Of a DNA stretch of 64,000 nt, positions 45,195-53,141 are shown one piece after another; the first letter of the stretch is position 1; each line of letters starts with the position of its first letter. The notes below the pieces were generated by a model. It was not told where the DNA came from, searched no databases, and worked only from the letters and a program-made list of their open reading frames with translations. The position numbers were made by a program, and so were the translations under genes. The stretch covers positions 22,276 through 86,275 of the forward strand of contig CAJUSK010000020.1 in assembly GCA_910589075.1 (NCBI GenBank), read 5' to 3'. This DNA is from an uncultured Lachnospiraceae bacterium. Its GTDB lineage: Bacteria > Bacillota > Clostridia > Lachnospirales > Lachnospiraceae.

Positions 45195-46088
45195 ATGGAT
45201 TTCAATTGGAAAAAAATAGAGCTTTCAGACAGAGAGACAATTCAGAAGTATTATCTGGAAGAAAAATCCCGGAACTGTGAAGCGACTTTTGCAAATAATT
45301 TCCTGTGGGCGCCCCACTATGATATGTCCTATACGATCATAGAGGGGATGCTTGTTTTTCTGGTTCAAAAAGATGTGGTTTCCGTCAGCTTTCCCCTGGG
45401 AGTGGGGGATTTGAAAAAGACTGTGGATGCTCTGCTGGCATATTTTGCAAGCGAGGGTCTGGGGTTTCAGATGCATCTGGTATTCCAGGAACAGTTTGAA
45501 CGGCTGGACGCGCTGTATCCGGGCAAATTTGAGATTGCGTATGACAGAGATGTGGCGGACTACGTGTATGAGTCGGAAAAGCTCATTACGTTGTCCGGCA
45601 AAAAGCTCCATGGGAAGAGAAATCATATTAACAAATTCAAGGAACTGCATCCGGACTGGAGCTATGAGCCCATTACCGATGAAAATACGCCGGAATGTCT
45701 GGCTATGGCCCAGGAATGGCGGGTTTTAAACGGATGTGATGAGGACGAGGAAAAGAATGCTGAATTCTGTGTTACCCTCAATGCACTGAAAATGCGGGAG
45801 GAATTGGGACTGGCCGGGGGACTGCTGCGGGCGGACGGACGGGTGGTTGCTTTTACACTGGGTGAGCCCGGCGGCGCTGAGGATGTGTTTATTGTGCACA
45901 TTGAAAAAGCATATGCAGATGTGCAGGGGGCATACCCGATGATCAACCAGCAGTTTGTCATGCATGAAGGGGCGGATTATCAGTATATCAACCGTGAGGA
46001 AGATACCGGCGCTGAGGGGCTCCGCAAGGCAAAACTGTCCTATTATCCGGTGATGATGGTGGAAAAAGGTGTGGTAAGGCTCAAATAA
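45195..46088 (+). CDS. DUF2156 (phosphatidylglycerol lysyltransferase C-terminal-like) protein
   Basis: 297 residues; AAGAGAGGATAAC precedes ATG. Two GNAT-like halves as in the catalytic part of MprF and FemX-type transferases: LSGKKLHGKRNHINKFKELH is the family hallmark, followed by LAGGLLRADGRVVAFTLGEP and VQGAYPMINQQFVMHEGADY. No membrane segments, so it is the soluble aminoacyl- or acyltransferase-like module alone. It sits between spoVAE and spoVAD, which suggests expression during sporulation. Substrate unknown. Confidence 0.8.
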   Translation: MDFNWKKIELSDRETIQKYYLEEKSRNCEATFANNFLWAPHYDMSYTIIEGMLVFLVQKDVVSVSFPLGVGDLKKTVDALLAYFASEGLGFQMHLVFQEQFERLDALYPGKFEIAYDRDVADYVYESEKLITLSGKKLHGKRNHINKFKELHPDWSYEPITDENTPECLAMAQEWRVLNGCDEDEEKNAEFCVTLNALKMREELGLAGGLLRADGRVVAFTLGEPGGAEDVFIVHIEKAYADVQGAYPMINQQFVMHEGADYQYINREEDTGAEGLRKAKLSYYPVMMVEKGVVRLK

Positions 46089-46167
46089 GGGTGGGGCGTA
46101 TCCTGCATAATCTCCTGCAAAGGCGGATATCCTATTCTGTAAAAAAGGGACAGAAAGGGATGAGAGA

Positions 46168-47214
46168 ATGGCATCAAAGGGACAGGAAAAACTGGCAGGG
46201 AAACGAAGAGGCAAGCAGAGTGTGGCATATGAGCGGCCTGTATATATCAATGCCAGCGCATCCATCGGCGGCAAAAAAGAGGGTGAAGGACCTCTTGCGG
46301 AGCTGATTGATATGATTGGGGAAGACGACCTATTTGGCTGCAATACCTGGGAAGAGGCAGAGAGCAGCCTGCAAAAGGATGCCGTATATCTGGCAATGGG
46401 GAAAGCGGGGCTGGATGCAAAAGAAATCCAGTATCTTTTTGCCGGTGATCTGCTCGGTCAATCAATCGCCACATCGTTTGGCATTATGGCTTATGAGATT
46501 CCACTGTTCGGGCTCTATGGTGCATGTTCTACTTGCGGAGAATCACTCAGCCTGGGCTCCATGGCAATCGACGGTGGATTTGCCACCAATGTGATCTGTG
46601 TGACATCCAGCCACTTTGCCAGCGCGGAAAAAGAATTCCGCAATCCATTGGAATATGGCAGTCAGAGACCATTGTCGGCGACCTGGACCGTAACGGGCAG
46701 CGGGGCGTTTGTCCTTGGCCGTGAGCCCGGAAAGCATGTGCGGGCGGTGATTACCGGTATCACCACAGGGAAGATTATAGATTACGGACTGAAAGATTCC
46801 ATGAATATGGGCTGCTGTATGGCGCCGGCTGCCAGCAACGTCGTCTATCAGAATCTGATTGACTTTGGCAGACAACCCTCTGACTATGATAAAATCATTA
46901 CCGGCGATCTGGGTTCCATCGGGCAGCGGGCGCTGGTTGACCTTGTGGCGGAAAAGGGGTATGATATTTCTGGAAATGTATTGGACTGCGGTATGCAGAT
47001 TTATGACTCCAATACCCAGGATACCCACGCCGGCGGTTCCGGATGCGGCTGCGCAGCAGTTACGCTGTCCGCTTATATACTGAAACAACTGGAAGAAAAG
47101 AAATGGAAACGGGTATTGTTTATCCCCACAGGTGCGCTGCTCAGCAAAACCAGCTTCAACGAGGGGAAAACCGTTCCGGGTATCGCACATGGAGTCGTTT
47201 TGGAAAGTGTGTGA
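46168..47214 (+). CDS. spoVAD: Stage V sporulation protein AD
   Basis: 348 residues. A thiolase-like fold with SpoVAD signatures: YINASASIGGKKEGEGPLAE, LFAGDLLGQSIATSFGI, GLYGACSTCGESLSLGSM and NVICVTSSHFASAEKEFRNP. SpoVAD binds dipicolinic acid and is needed for its uptake by the developing spore. The next gene begins 2 bp after the stop. Confidence 0.93.
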   Translation: MASKGQEKLAGKRRGKQSVAYERPVYINASASIGGKKEGEGPLAELIDMIGEDDLFGCNTWEEAESSLQKDAVYLAMGKAGLDAKEIQYLFAGDLLGQSIATSFGIMAYEIPLFGLYGACSTCGESLSLGSMAIDGGFATNVICVTSSHFASAEKEFRNPLEYGSQRPLSATWTVTGSGAFVLGREPGKHVRAVITGITTGKIIDYGLKDSMNMGCCMAPAASNVVYQNLIDFGRQPSDYDKIITGDLGSIGQRALVDLVAEKGYDISGNVLDCGMQIYDSNTQDTHAGGSGCGCAAVTLSAYILKQLEEKKWKRVLFIPTGALLSKTSFNEGKTVPGIAHGVVLESV

Positions 47215-47216
47215 GA

Positions 47217-47729
47217 ATGGATATATCACCTGTTTTTTTGCATCAGTTTCATAACAGGACAGAATTCGTCCTGCATAGAAAAGGAAATTTCAGGGGGCCG
47301 GTGCTGGAAATGACCCTTGTACTGGATCACAGCGTACTGGCGGAACAGATGAAAGAGAGAGTGCCTGTGTTGTTGCGCTATCTGAAGCAGCACAGTGAAG
47401 TTTTCCGGAATGTGCGGCTGAATGTGACCCACTGGCTGGGAGATACACAGATTGAAAATCAGACAGTTCCCTTTATGAAACTGCTTGTGGATGGATTTTT
47501 TGACCGGTATCAACACATTGTCTGTGACAAAAGAATAGAGTATCTGTATGGCTATTTGAAATTTTATCATGCCAGATCCAAGCTGATTCTGCTTGTAACA
47601 GACGGTCAATCCCATGTACAGGACAGTCAGGCTGCCCAGGAAGCGCTGAAGCCCTTCCTGGACAGGAAACTGGTGCCGGTGATGACAGGGGAAACGGGAA
47701 TGGAACTGGGACAGACTGCTTATCTTTGA
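47217..47729 (+). CDS. Hypothetical protein with VWA-like features
   Basis: 170 residues from ATG 47217, two bases after spoVAD. VLEMTLVLDHSVLAEQMKER and SKLILLVTDGQSHVQDSQAA look like the first and fourth strands of a von Willebrand A domain, but the canonical DxSxS metal site is reduced to DHS. Coupled to spoVAD; a role in spore biology is suggested only by position. Confidence 0.5.
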   Translation: MDISPVFLHQFHNRTEFVLHRKGNFRGPVLEMTLVLDHSVLAEQMKERVPVLLRYLKQHSEVFRNVRLNVTHWLGDTQIENQTVPFMKLLVDGFFDRYQHIVCDKRIEYLYGYLKFYHARSKLILLVTDGQSHVQDSQAAQEALKPFLDRKLVPVMTGETGMELGQTAYL

Positions 47730-47858
47730 GACGAAAATGACAGAAATCTTGCAAAGATTCCCGGACAGTGTCGGTAACAGCAGCGATTGTATTCCGATGA
47801 CAGCCGCTTATGAAACAGAAAGTCTGAACGTGTAATTCTATTCTGAGAGGGATGAAGG

Positions 47859-49367
47859 ATGAAGAAACTGATCAAACTATTTCTGCATCTTCTGATATTT
47901 TTATCTGCGCTGCTTATGGGCGTGGTACTTCTGTGTGCGTGGAAACCGGAAATGACGGAAAGAATCGCACAGATTCTGTTTATGGAAGAGACAGAAGAGG
48001 AGCCGCCGGAGGCAATGGCAGAAGGCTTGTCTGCCGACGGCGAAGAGGGAGCAGGCGGCGTTTCTGCCCTGCAGACAGTGGGAGATGGCACCTCTTCTGT
48101 GGGGGCGGAAGAACTTCGGACAGAAGTGGCAGAGCCAAAGAATACTCCCAAAACATACATACCACCTGAAAAATCTGAGATTTCGATACCGGAAGAGGTG
48201 GCCGGGAAGAACGGCTATCAGGAAATCGAGGGCAATGACAGTGAGATTGAGGACGAAGAAGCAGAGGCGCTGATTGAAAGCCTGGATGTGGGCGAAACCG
48301 GCGACGGGCTGAACTTCGATCCGCTGTTTTATCCCTATTACAATATGCTGGACGAAAACGGGCAGCATATATACAGACAGATTTATGCAAATGCGGAAGT
48401 GCTCAATCCGGCATTTGCGCCTGTGGAACCCATTACGGCCAAAAAGCTGCGGGATGTGATTTCAGCGGTTTATAATGATCATCCGGAATTATTCTGGCTG
48501 GAAACTTCTTATGCATGTAAACATCTGGGGAATGGGCAGTGTATGGAGATTGATCTGCAGTTTAACCGGACAGCCAGACATCTGGAGCAGGAAAATGCCG
48601 TTTTTGAAGCAGCAGCGGCAGAAATTCTCTCCCAGGCGGAGGCTTTTGACAGTGCTTATGATCAGGAACGGTATGTGCATGATGCCCTGTTGCATAAAGT
48701 TGATTATGTCAGAAGTGCGGAGATGAACCAGAGTGCATACAGCGCCCTGGTCAATGGCAGAACCGTTTGTGCCGGTTATGCCAGGGCTTTCCAGTATCTG
48801 ATGCAGCAGCTTGGCATTCCTTGCTATTACTGTACAGGCTACGCCGGTGAAGAGCATGCCTGGAATATCATAAAGCTGGAAGAGGATTATTATAATGTGG
48901 ATACTACCTGGGATGATACGGGGGAAGGCACGTATGATTACTTTAACAAGACAGACGCAGATTATGCCGATACCCATATCCGTCAGGAACTGGCTGTGAA
49001 TCTGCCACCCTGCAACGGAGAGAAATACAGGACGGGAGATCGTACCACAGGGGAAACAAAGCTGCGCAGCAGTGATGAGGCCGGATTCACTGACGATGAG
49101 ATCATGCGCAGTTTGCCGGCGTATTATCAAGCATGTTTTTCGGAGATTTTGGAGAGAGGAGCCGGAAATTATGAATTCAGCAAAGTGCTGGAAGGAGAGG
49201 CGCTTTACCAGGAGTGGGAGCAGGCATATGATACGGAATCGTACCGTGATGCATATCTAATTGAGGCCATGCGTACTGTCGGAGCAAAGTCCTGTCATCT
49301 GGGCTTGTATATCGAAAAGCTGCAAGACGACAGATATTTGATCACACATGATCTGGAACTGAAATAA
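47859..49367 (+). CDS. Membrane-anchored transglutaminase-like cysteine protease
   Basis: 502 residues; GAGAGGGATGAAGG precedes ATG. An N-terminal membrane anchor (LFLHLLIFLSALLMGVVLLC) is followed by an acidic spacer (~45-145). The transglutaminase-like core carries the full triad: Cys in RTVCAGYARAFQYL (~303), His in GEEHAWNIIKL (~332) and Asp in YYNVDTTWDDT (~346). Probably acts at the outer face of the membrane as a peptidase or crosslinker. It follows the spoVA cluster after 129 bp. Terminator downstream. Confidence 0.8.
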   Translation: MKKLIKLFLHLLIFLSALLMGVVLLCAWKPEMTERIAQILFMEETEEEPPEAMAEGLSADGEEGAGGVSALQTVGDGTSSVGAEELRTEVAEPKNTPKTYIPPEKSEISIPEEVAGKNGYQEIEGNDSEIEDEEAEALIESLDVGETGDGLNFDPLFYPYYNMLDENGQHIYRQIYANAEVLNPAFAPVEPITAKKLRDVISAVYNDHPELFWLETSYACKHLGNGQCMEIDLQFNRTARHLEQENAVFEAAAAEILSQAEAFDSAYDQERYVHDALLHKVDYVRSAEMNQSAYSALVNGRTVCAGYARAFQYLMQQLGIPCYYCTGYAGEEHAWNIIKLEEDYYNVDTTWDDTGEGTYDYFNKTDADYADTHIRQELAVNLPPCNGEKYRTGDRTTGETKLRSSDEAGFTDDEIMRSLPAYYQACFSEILERGAGNYEFSKVLEGEALYQEWEQAYDTESYRDAYLIEAMRTVGAKSCHLGLYIEKLQDDRYLITHDLELK

Positions 49368-49407
49368 AGAGACCATAGTCCTGGAACTGAGATTAAGTCA
49401 TTGAAAT

Positions 49408-49450
49408 GGGTGTGAATGTCCTGAGACAGCGTTCACACCCGTTTTCTTTT
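49408..49450 (+). terminator. Terminator after the transglutaminase-like gene
   Basis: GGGTGTGAA and TTCACACCC pair and are followed by GTTTTCTTTT. Shared with the convergent SUKH gene. Confidence 0.75.
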
Positions 49451-50054
49451 AAACATCTAAAATATCCTCTGTAATAAAATCATAGGCATTTTCCATCAAC
49501 ATTTGTAAATAGGCATCAAAGCTATCTGCAATCACTGTTAGTTCATCAGGATCATGGAGGTAGCGTACGACCTGTCCGCAGACGCCGGCAGAGGAAGGCG
49601 AAAAATCGATATACAGCCGCGATGTTCCCCCGTTATTCCAGCAATCAGAGAAATGAAGCCAGCACATTTCATCTGCTTTGTCTGTGATTCTTTCATCAAT
49701 TTCAACTTCATCTGCATATTCTCTGTTGATCAAATGGAGCAGCCAGTCGGATATTTTATCCTGGCACATTTGTTCAGCGGAAAGCAAATAATAGGGAAAT
49801 TCTTCAATATCGGAGCCCAGAAAACTGAACATCACATTTTTTCCGTTATATTCTCTCCCATAGGTCCCGTCTGCAATGCCCAGTAATTGCAACAGGCTGC
49901 CCGGAATAAGCGGGTATAATCCCTGTAATTTTTCCAGATCGCTCTTCGCTGCGCCATATATTGTTTGTTCAAAATCATCCCATTGTTCCTCTGCGCCAAT
50001 TTCATAATAGGCTTTTTTTAACCCGTCCACATACGCTTTCGCAAGATTCTTCAT
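49449..50054 (-). CDS. SMI1/KNR4 (SUKH)-type protein
   Basis: 201 residues on the minus strand. The SUKH pattern is visible: DLEKLQGLYPLIPGSLLQLL, GIADGTYG (the conserved xNG/DGT turn), NVMFSFLGSDIEEFPYYLLS and WLHFSDCWNNGGTSRLYIDF. SUKH proteins are often immunity proteins against polymorphic toxins, but many are lone. No toxin gene is adjacent, so it may be an orphan immunity gene. AAGGAAAAGAGATCA precedes ATG. Confidence 0.72.
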   Translation of the reverse strand: MKNLAKAYVDGLKKAYYEIGAEEQWDDFEQTIYGAAKSDLEKLQGLYPLIPGSLLQLLGIADGTYGREYNGKNVMFSFLGSDIEEFPYYLLSAEQMCQDKISDWLLHLINREYADEVEIDERITDKADEMCWLHFSDCWNNGGTSRLYIDFSPSSAGVCGQVVRYLHDPDELTVIADSFDAYLQMLMENAYDFITEDILDV

Positions 50055-50338
50055 TGATCTCTTTTCCTTACCTTTTTAATGCTGTGTCTATAGTTGTTTA
50101 TCCTGGTTTCTATGTTACCATATCACAAATCAGTCCGCCTGGAAACATTAAGTTTCAGCTGGATATGATGACAGAAGTTGCATTAAAACAAATTGACAAA
50201 CCAGGATAAATTCACAACAGAGTTACAATCTGTTAAGTAATAAATAATGATTAATTTCGACAAAAACTGACAAAATAAGGAATAAATGTCATATGATAGA
50301 AAATATTGTAAAAAATTATGATTTTTTATAAAAATCTG

Positions 50339-50366
50339 TTGACAAATTTTGCGTATATGCTATAAT
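50339..50366 (+). promoter_or_regulatory. Strong sigma-A promoter of a non-coding unit
   Basis: TTGACA (50339-50344), 16-bp spacer, TATAAT (50361-50366), consensus in both boxes. Upstream DNA is AT-rich with A-tracts like an UP element. No open frame of use follows for 380 bp. Confidence 0.75.
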
Positions 50367-50372
50367 AAACAC

Positions 50373-50690
50373 ATACAAAAGAGAAACATTCACATAGATA
50401 AAATCTAATGAAAGAGAGGTACGGACCACCGAAAACGTAAGTAAAAACACCAAAGACTAAAAAGGAAGGCACAAAAGAAACAAAGAAGTACAGCAGGAAG
50501 ACATTCGTTGAAGTACAAGGGAGAAAGTTCAGTGCAGTTACATAAGAACCTCACTGCAGTACAGAAGTACAAAAGATAAAAGAATTGGAAAAGACGGATG
50601 GAACAGAATAAGGAGGTATTTTCCATTGGACAGTGTAGTTTAGAAGGACGTATGTTTTGACAGAAAAACATACGTCCTTCGCATTTTTGT
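50373..50690 (+). ncRNA. Putative ~320-nt non-coding RNA
   Basis: The interval runs from a consensus promoter to a near-ideal terminator and holds no credible coding frame. The RNA would be purine-rich, with GAAGTACA-type motifs three times (about 50485, 50510 and 50565) and many GGA triplets. A stretch around 50530-50560 can pair CAGTGCAGT-like with ACTGCAGT-like sequences. Near the end AAGGAGG is followed by a possible five-codon frame from TTG. The rest of the 704-bp gap 50055-50758 is AT-rich promoter DNA. I do not recognise an RNA family (6S, tmRNA and SRP signatures are absent). Confidence 0.45.
50643..50689 (+). terminator. Terminator with 16-bp perfect stem
   Basis: GAAGGACGTATGTTTT (50643-50658) and AAAACATACGTCCTTC (50665-50680) are fully complementary and are followed by GCATTTTTG. 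Confidence 0.9.
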
Positions 50691-50758
50691 GCTTGAAATA
50701 AGTCCTTGTGATGGATTGTACGATATGGTAAAATAAATCCATGTACAGGAGGGATAAA

Positions 50759-51250
50759 ATGTATATTGAAAAATATTGGGGAGACTTTATTGGCGGAAGT
50801 GATGACAGCCTGACATTTGTGTCATATCTGGCGAAAAAGCAAAAGAAAGAAATTCCTGTGACAGAAATATTTGCTGATTTCGGGCTGGATCAACTGCATG
50901 GTGACTTCAGGAATCCGGAGATACCGCTAATATTTACGGATTTAGAAGGCTGGGAAAATGAAATTCATTTTGCCATAGAATTGATTGCAGATCTGGCGGC
51001 TTTACTTCTGGAATGTAAGATCAATGGGAGTGTTGACTTGCTTGCACTTGATGAATCTCTGGACATTGATACGGATGACAGCATGGTTTGCATTACGGCC
51101 ACACCAAAGGAACAGGAGCAAATGAACCGTGTCCTTGAGGATTTTGCCGCTGAACCTCTTGCATACGATTTAAGTGAGATGGTTACAGAAGACGAGATGG
51201 AGGAAATGGCCGGAATCTGTGAAGCATTGAGAAAAGAACTATATGGATAA
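50759..51250 (+). CDS. Acidic hypothetical protein, possibly immunity-like
   Basis: 163 residues from ATG 50759 with AGGAGGG 7 bp upstream. Starts MYIEKYWGDFIGGSDDSLTF; a central EIHFAIELIADLAALLLECK helix and a strand ending VCITATPKEQ follow. Soluble and strongly acidic. The EKYWG-DFIGG-DDS beginning is found in small proteins of polymorphic-toxin immunity neighbourhoods, but I cannot name a family. The next gene starts 33 bp downstream. Confidence 0.55.
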   Translation: MYIEKYWGDFIGGSDDSLTFVSYLAKKQKKEIPVTEIFADFGLDQLHGDFRNPEIPLIFTDLEGWENEIHFAIELIADLAALLLECKINGSVDLLALDESLDIDTDDSMVCITATPKEQEQMNRVLEDFAAEPLAYDLSEMVTEDEMEEMAGICEALRKELYG

Positions 51251-51283
51251 AGACAAAGGACGATACCAACGAGAGGAAAGCAT

Positions 51284-52171
51284 ATGGCGAAGAAGAAAAA
51301 GACTGCCAGGGCATCCGGCAGAGAACTCAGGCGACAGAGGAGAATACGAAATCAAATATTGGCTTATATTACACTGGGGCTTCTGATTGCAGGTGTGGCA
51401 GCAGGGATTTTCTTTGCAGGCCGTTTTATTACTACATGGATTTCAGACAAGCGCCATGAAAAAGAACTGGAAGAGGAAATGGCAGCCATGGCCGAGGCTG
51501 AACAGGCGGATACGGAAGCCTCATCAGAAACGGAAGAGATTCAGGAGTATACAGAAGCGGATCTGCTGGATGAAATGGTGGCGGCGAACATAGCAGGTAT
51601 GCCGCTGGAGGACCAGGTGGCAGGCCTGTTTCTGACTACGCCGGAAGCACTGACAGATGTGGATAATGCGGTAAGGGCCGGAGACAGCACGCAGGCGGCG
51701 CTGGCGGCATATCCCATAGGCGGGCTGGTGTATGCCGGCACCAATGTACAATCTGAAGAACAGTTTACACAGATGCTGACAGATACCATTTCCAGGAGTA
51801 AATATCAGTTATTTCTGATTCTGGATGCGCAGACTGATGCGTTGCCGGAAGACTTGTCAGTCTATGGTATTAATATGGAATTTCAGGGCAAAGGAGAAGG
51901 CTCTTTCCGGACAGTGACGCTTCCCTCCCTGCTGGGGGACCGGACGGAAGAAGGGCTTGTGACAGTAGAGATCAGCGGAGAAGAAGCGGCTCTGGCAGAT
52001 GCCTGTCTGGAGGCATGGCAAAATGGGGCCAATCTGCTCTATGTGCAGGAGGGGATCAAGACTGCTTATGAAGGTATGCTCGCCAGAATTCAGGGAGATG
52101 CCGAACTGGAGGCGCAGGTAGAGGCGTCTTTGGAAGCAATTTACCGGGTAAAATGCAGCAGTTCTCTGTGA
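51284..52171 (+). CDS. Membrane-anchored degenerate GH3-like protein
   Basis: 295 residues; AGAGGAAAGCAT precedes ATG. A basic N-terminus and one membrane segment (ILAYITLGLLIAGVAAGIFF, ~25-47), then an acidic spacer. EDQVAGLFLTTPEALTDVDN, AYPIGGLVYAGTNVQSEEQF and YQLFLILDAQTD follow the start of GH3 beta-N-acetylhexosaminidases (usual xVGGxxxFxxN then LFxxxDEEGG). The EEGG segment and the catalytic KH(F/N)PGHG region are missing and the chain is about half the length of the enzymes, so it is unlikely to be catalytic. It may bind a wall glycan. Confidence 0.6.
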   Translation: MAKKKKTARASGRELRRQRRIRNQILAYITLGLLIAGVAAGIFFAGRFITTWISDKRHEKELEEEMAAMAEAEQADTEASSETEEIQEYTEADLLDEMVAANIAGMPLEDQVAGLFLTTPEALTDVDNAVRAGDSTQAALAAYPIGGLVYAGTNVQSEEQFTQMLTDTISRSKYQLFLILDAQTDALPEDLSVYGINMEFQGKGEGSFRTVTLPSLLGDRTEEGLVTVEISGEEAALADACLEAWQNGANLLYVQEGIKTAYEGMLARIQGDAELEAQVEASLEAIYRVKCSSSL

Positions 52172-52200
52172 GTGCAGGCAGAAAAAAGTTTCAGTTTTTG

Positions 52201-52229
52201 TTGACAAACGGTTCAATTTGTTGTATAAA
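52201..52229 (+). promoter_or_regulatory. Promoter of the first tRNA-Gly gene
   Basis: TTGACA (52201-52206), 17 bp, TATAAA (52224-52229), 28 bp upstream of the tRNA. Confidence 0.75.
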
Positions 52230-52257
52230 ATATTTGACTGTAGGATAAGGTAGTTGT

Positions 52258-52329
52258 GCACGAGTGGCTCAGTGGTGGAGTATCGCCTTGCCAAGGCGAG
52301 GGTCGCGGGTTCGAATCCCGTCTCGTGCT
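52258..52329 (+). tRNA. tRNA-Gly (anticodon GCC), copy 1
   Basis: GCACGAG pairs with CTCGTGC in the acceptor stem; anticodon arm CGCCT-TGCCA-AGGCG with loop TTGCCAA gives GCC; T-arm GCGGGTTCGAATCCCGT. CCA is not encoded. Identical to the copy at 52669-52740. Confidence 0.95.
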
Positions 52330-52343
52330 TTTTTGGATGCCGG

Positions 52344-52377
52344 GGAAATGTTGAGTTATCAGCATTTCCGTGTTTTT
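52344..52377 (+). terminator. Terminator of tRNA-Gly copy 1
   Basis: GGAAATG and CATTTCC (52344-52350, 52363-52369) pair with an inner TGA/TCA, followed by GTGTTTTTT. Confidence 0.75.
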
Positions 52378-52421
52378 TGTATCTGAAAAATCTGTTAACT
52401 GTAGACAGTGGTTGCAGGTGG

Positions 52422-52545
52422 TTACAATGCTCTTTTTATGAGTTCATAGGTTTCTGATATGGTGAGCGGATTATAAATATAACCCAGAGAGGCATCCTGT
52501 TTGGCTTCCATAATTTGTTTTCTTTTTCTGATTATGCCCTGAATG
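52422..52545 (-). pseudogene. Short coding remnant of unknown origin
   Basis: On the minus strand a frame ends IRKRKQIMEAKQDASLGYIY, then NPLTISETYELIKRAL and TAA at 52422-52424. It has protein-like composition but no start with a ribosome site (ATG at 52511 would give 29 residues). Probably the tail of a gene brought in with mobile DNA. The remainder of the gap 52378-52606 shows nothing else. Confidence 0.3.
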
Positions 52546-52606
52546 GGGTATACATGGAAGGTTTATTCAATGAATGTTTTTGCACCAAAATGCCCTAAAT
52601 TATTGG

Positions 52607-52635
52607 TTGACTTTTTCAGTATTTTGTGTTAATAT
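52607..52635 (+). promoter_or_regulatory. Promoter of the second tRNA-Gly gene
   Basis: TTGACT (52607-52612), 17 bp, TAATAT (52630-52635), 33 bp upstream of the tRNA; each copy therefore has its own promoter. Confidence 0.65.
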
Positions 52636-52668
52636 TTTAGAGCAGTAAGGGAAATCATCCTGTAATAT

Positions 52669-52740
52669 GCACGAGTGGCTCAGTGGTGGAGTATCGCCTT
52701 GCCAAGGCGAGGGTCGCGGGTTCGAATCCCGTCTCGTGCT
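52669..52740 (+). tRNA. tRNA-Gly (anticodon GCC), copy 2
   Basis: Identical over all 72 bases to copy 1, with its own promoter and a related but not identical terminator. Confidence 0.95.
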
Positions 52741-52753
52741 CTGGTTAAAGCGG

Positions 52754-52790
52754 CGGAAATGTTGAGTTTATCAGCATTTCCGTTTGTTTT
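52754..52790 (+). terminator. Terminator of tRNA-Gly copy 2
   Basis: CGGAAATG and CATTTCCG pair (52754-52761, 52775-52782), followed by TTTGTTTT. Confidence 0.7.
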
Positions 52791-52829
52791 ACTCTGAAAT
52801 CTGCGTGGCTACACTTTTTATAGGAATTT

Positions 52830-52979
52830 TTAGCGTGCCAGTGCTTTTTCTAAAGATGATTCTGTTTCAGATTTCTCCATCCGGTTAAAACAGTAATTCT
52901 TATATATTAATTTTTCACGCAAGGTATCATCAAGAGGGGATTCAGCAAGTGTGACTGAATCTCCTCCGTTTCCATGATC
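52830..52979 (-). pseudogene. Short coding remnant of unknown origin
   Basis: Minus-strand frame reading GDSVTLAESPLDDTLREKLI, then YKNYCFNRMEKSETESSLEK and TAA at 52830-52832. No start or ribosome site is seen upstream, and other frames are closed. Like the remnant at 52422 it lies shortly after a tRNA-Gly terminator and points toward it. Confidence 0.3.
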
Positions 52980-53003
52980 GGGGCTTTTTGAATCCTTTCC
53001 CTG

Positions 53004-53041
53004 CGTCAGTCAATCCTCACCTGCTTTGCAGGTGTCTGACG
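53004..53041. other. Two-tier stem-loop
   Basis: CGTCAG (53004-53009) pairs with CTGACG (53036-53041) and encloses CACCTGC-TTT-GCAGGTG (53018-53034). No T-run follows on either strand. Function unknown. Confidence 0.4.
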
Positions 53042-53107
53042 GTAAAGGGATGGACAGACTCATCGGCATTATGATCTTTGAAAATGATTAGCTGTCAAAA
53101 GAGCCGC

Positions 53108-53136
53108 TTGCAAAACAGGCGGCTCTCATGTATAAT
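53108..53136 (+). promoter_or_regulatory. Promoter for the predicted antisense (antitoxin) RNA
   Basis: TTGCAA (53108-53113), 17 bp, TATAAT (53131-53136). It lies within and just after an inverted repeat GAGCCGC/GCGGCTC (53101-53125). Transcription would run toward the toxin gene's 3' end. Confidence 0.6.
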
Positions 53137-53141
53137 CTACT

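Noticed and set aside
47043..47216. Upstream extension of the VWA-like gene into spoVAD
   Set aside because: The extra 58 residues overlap spoVAD in another frame; ATG 47217 directly after the spoVAD stop is the normal coupling position.
50405..50671. Minus-strand open frame across the non-coding unit
   Set aside because: Composition is that of the complement of a purine-rich RNA (F, C, L, S runs), with no ribosome site or family pattern.
50373..50690. 6S RNA, tmRNA or SRP RNA
   Set aside because: No closing stem with a central bubble, no tmRNA tag or tRNA-like ends, and no SRP Alu/S-domain signature are visible.
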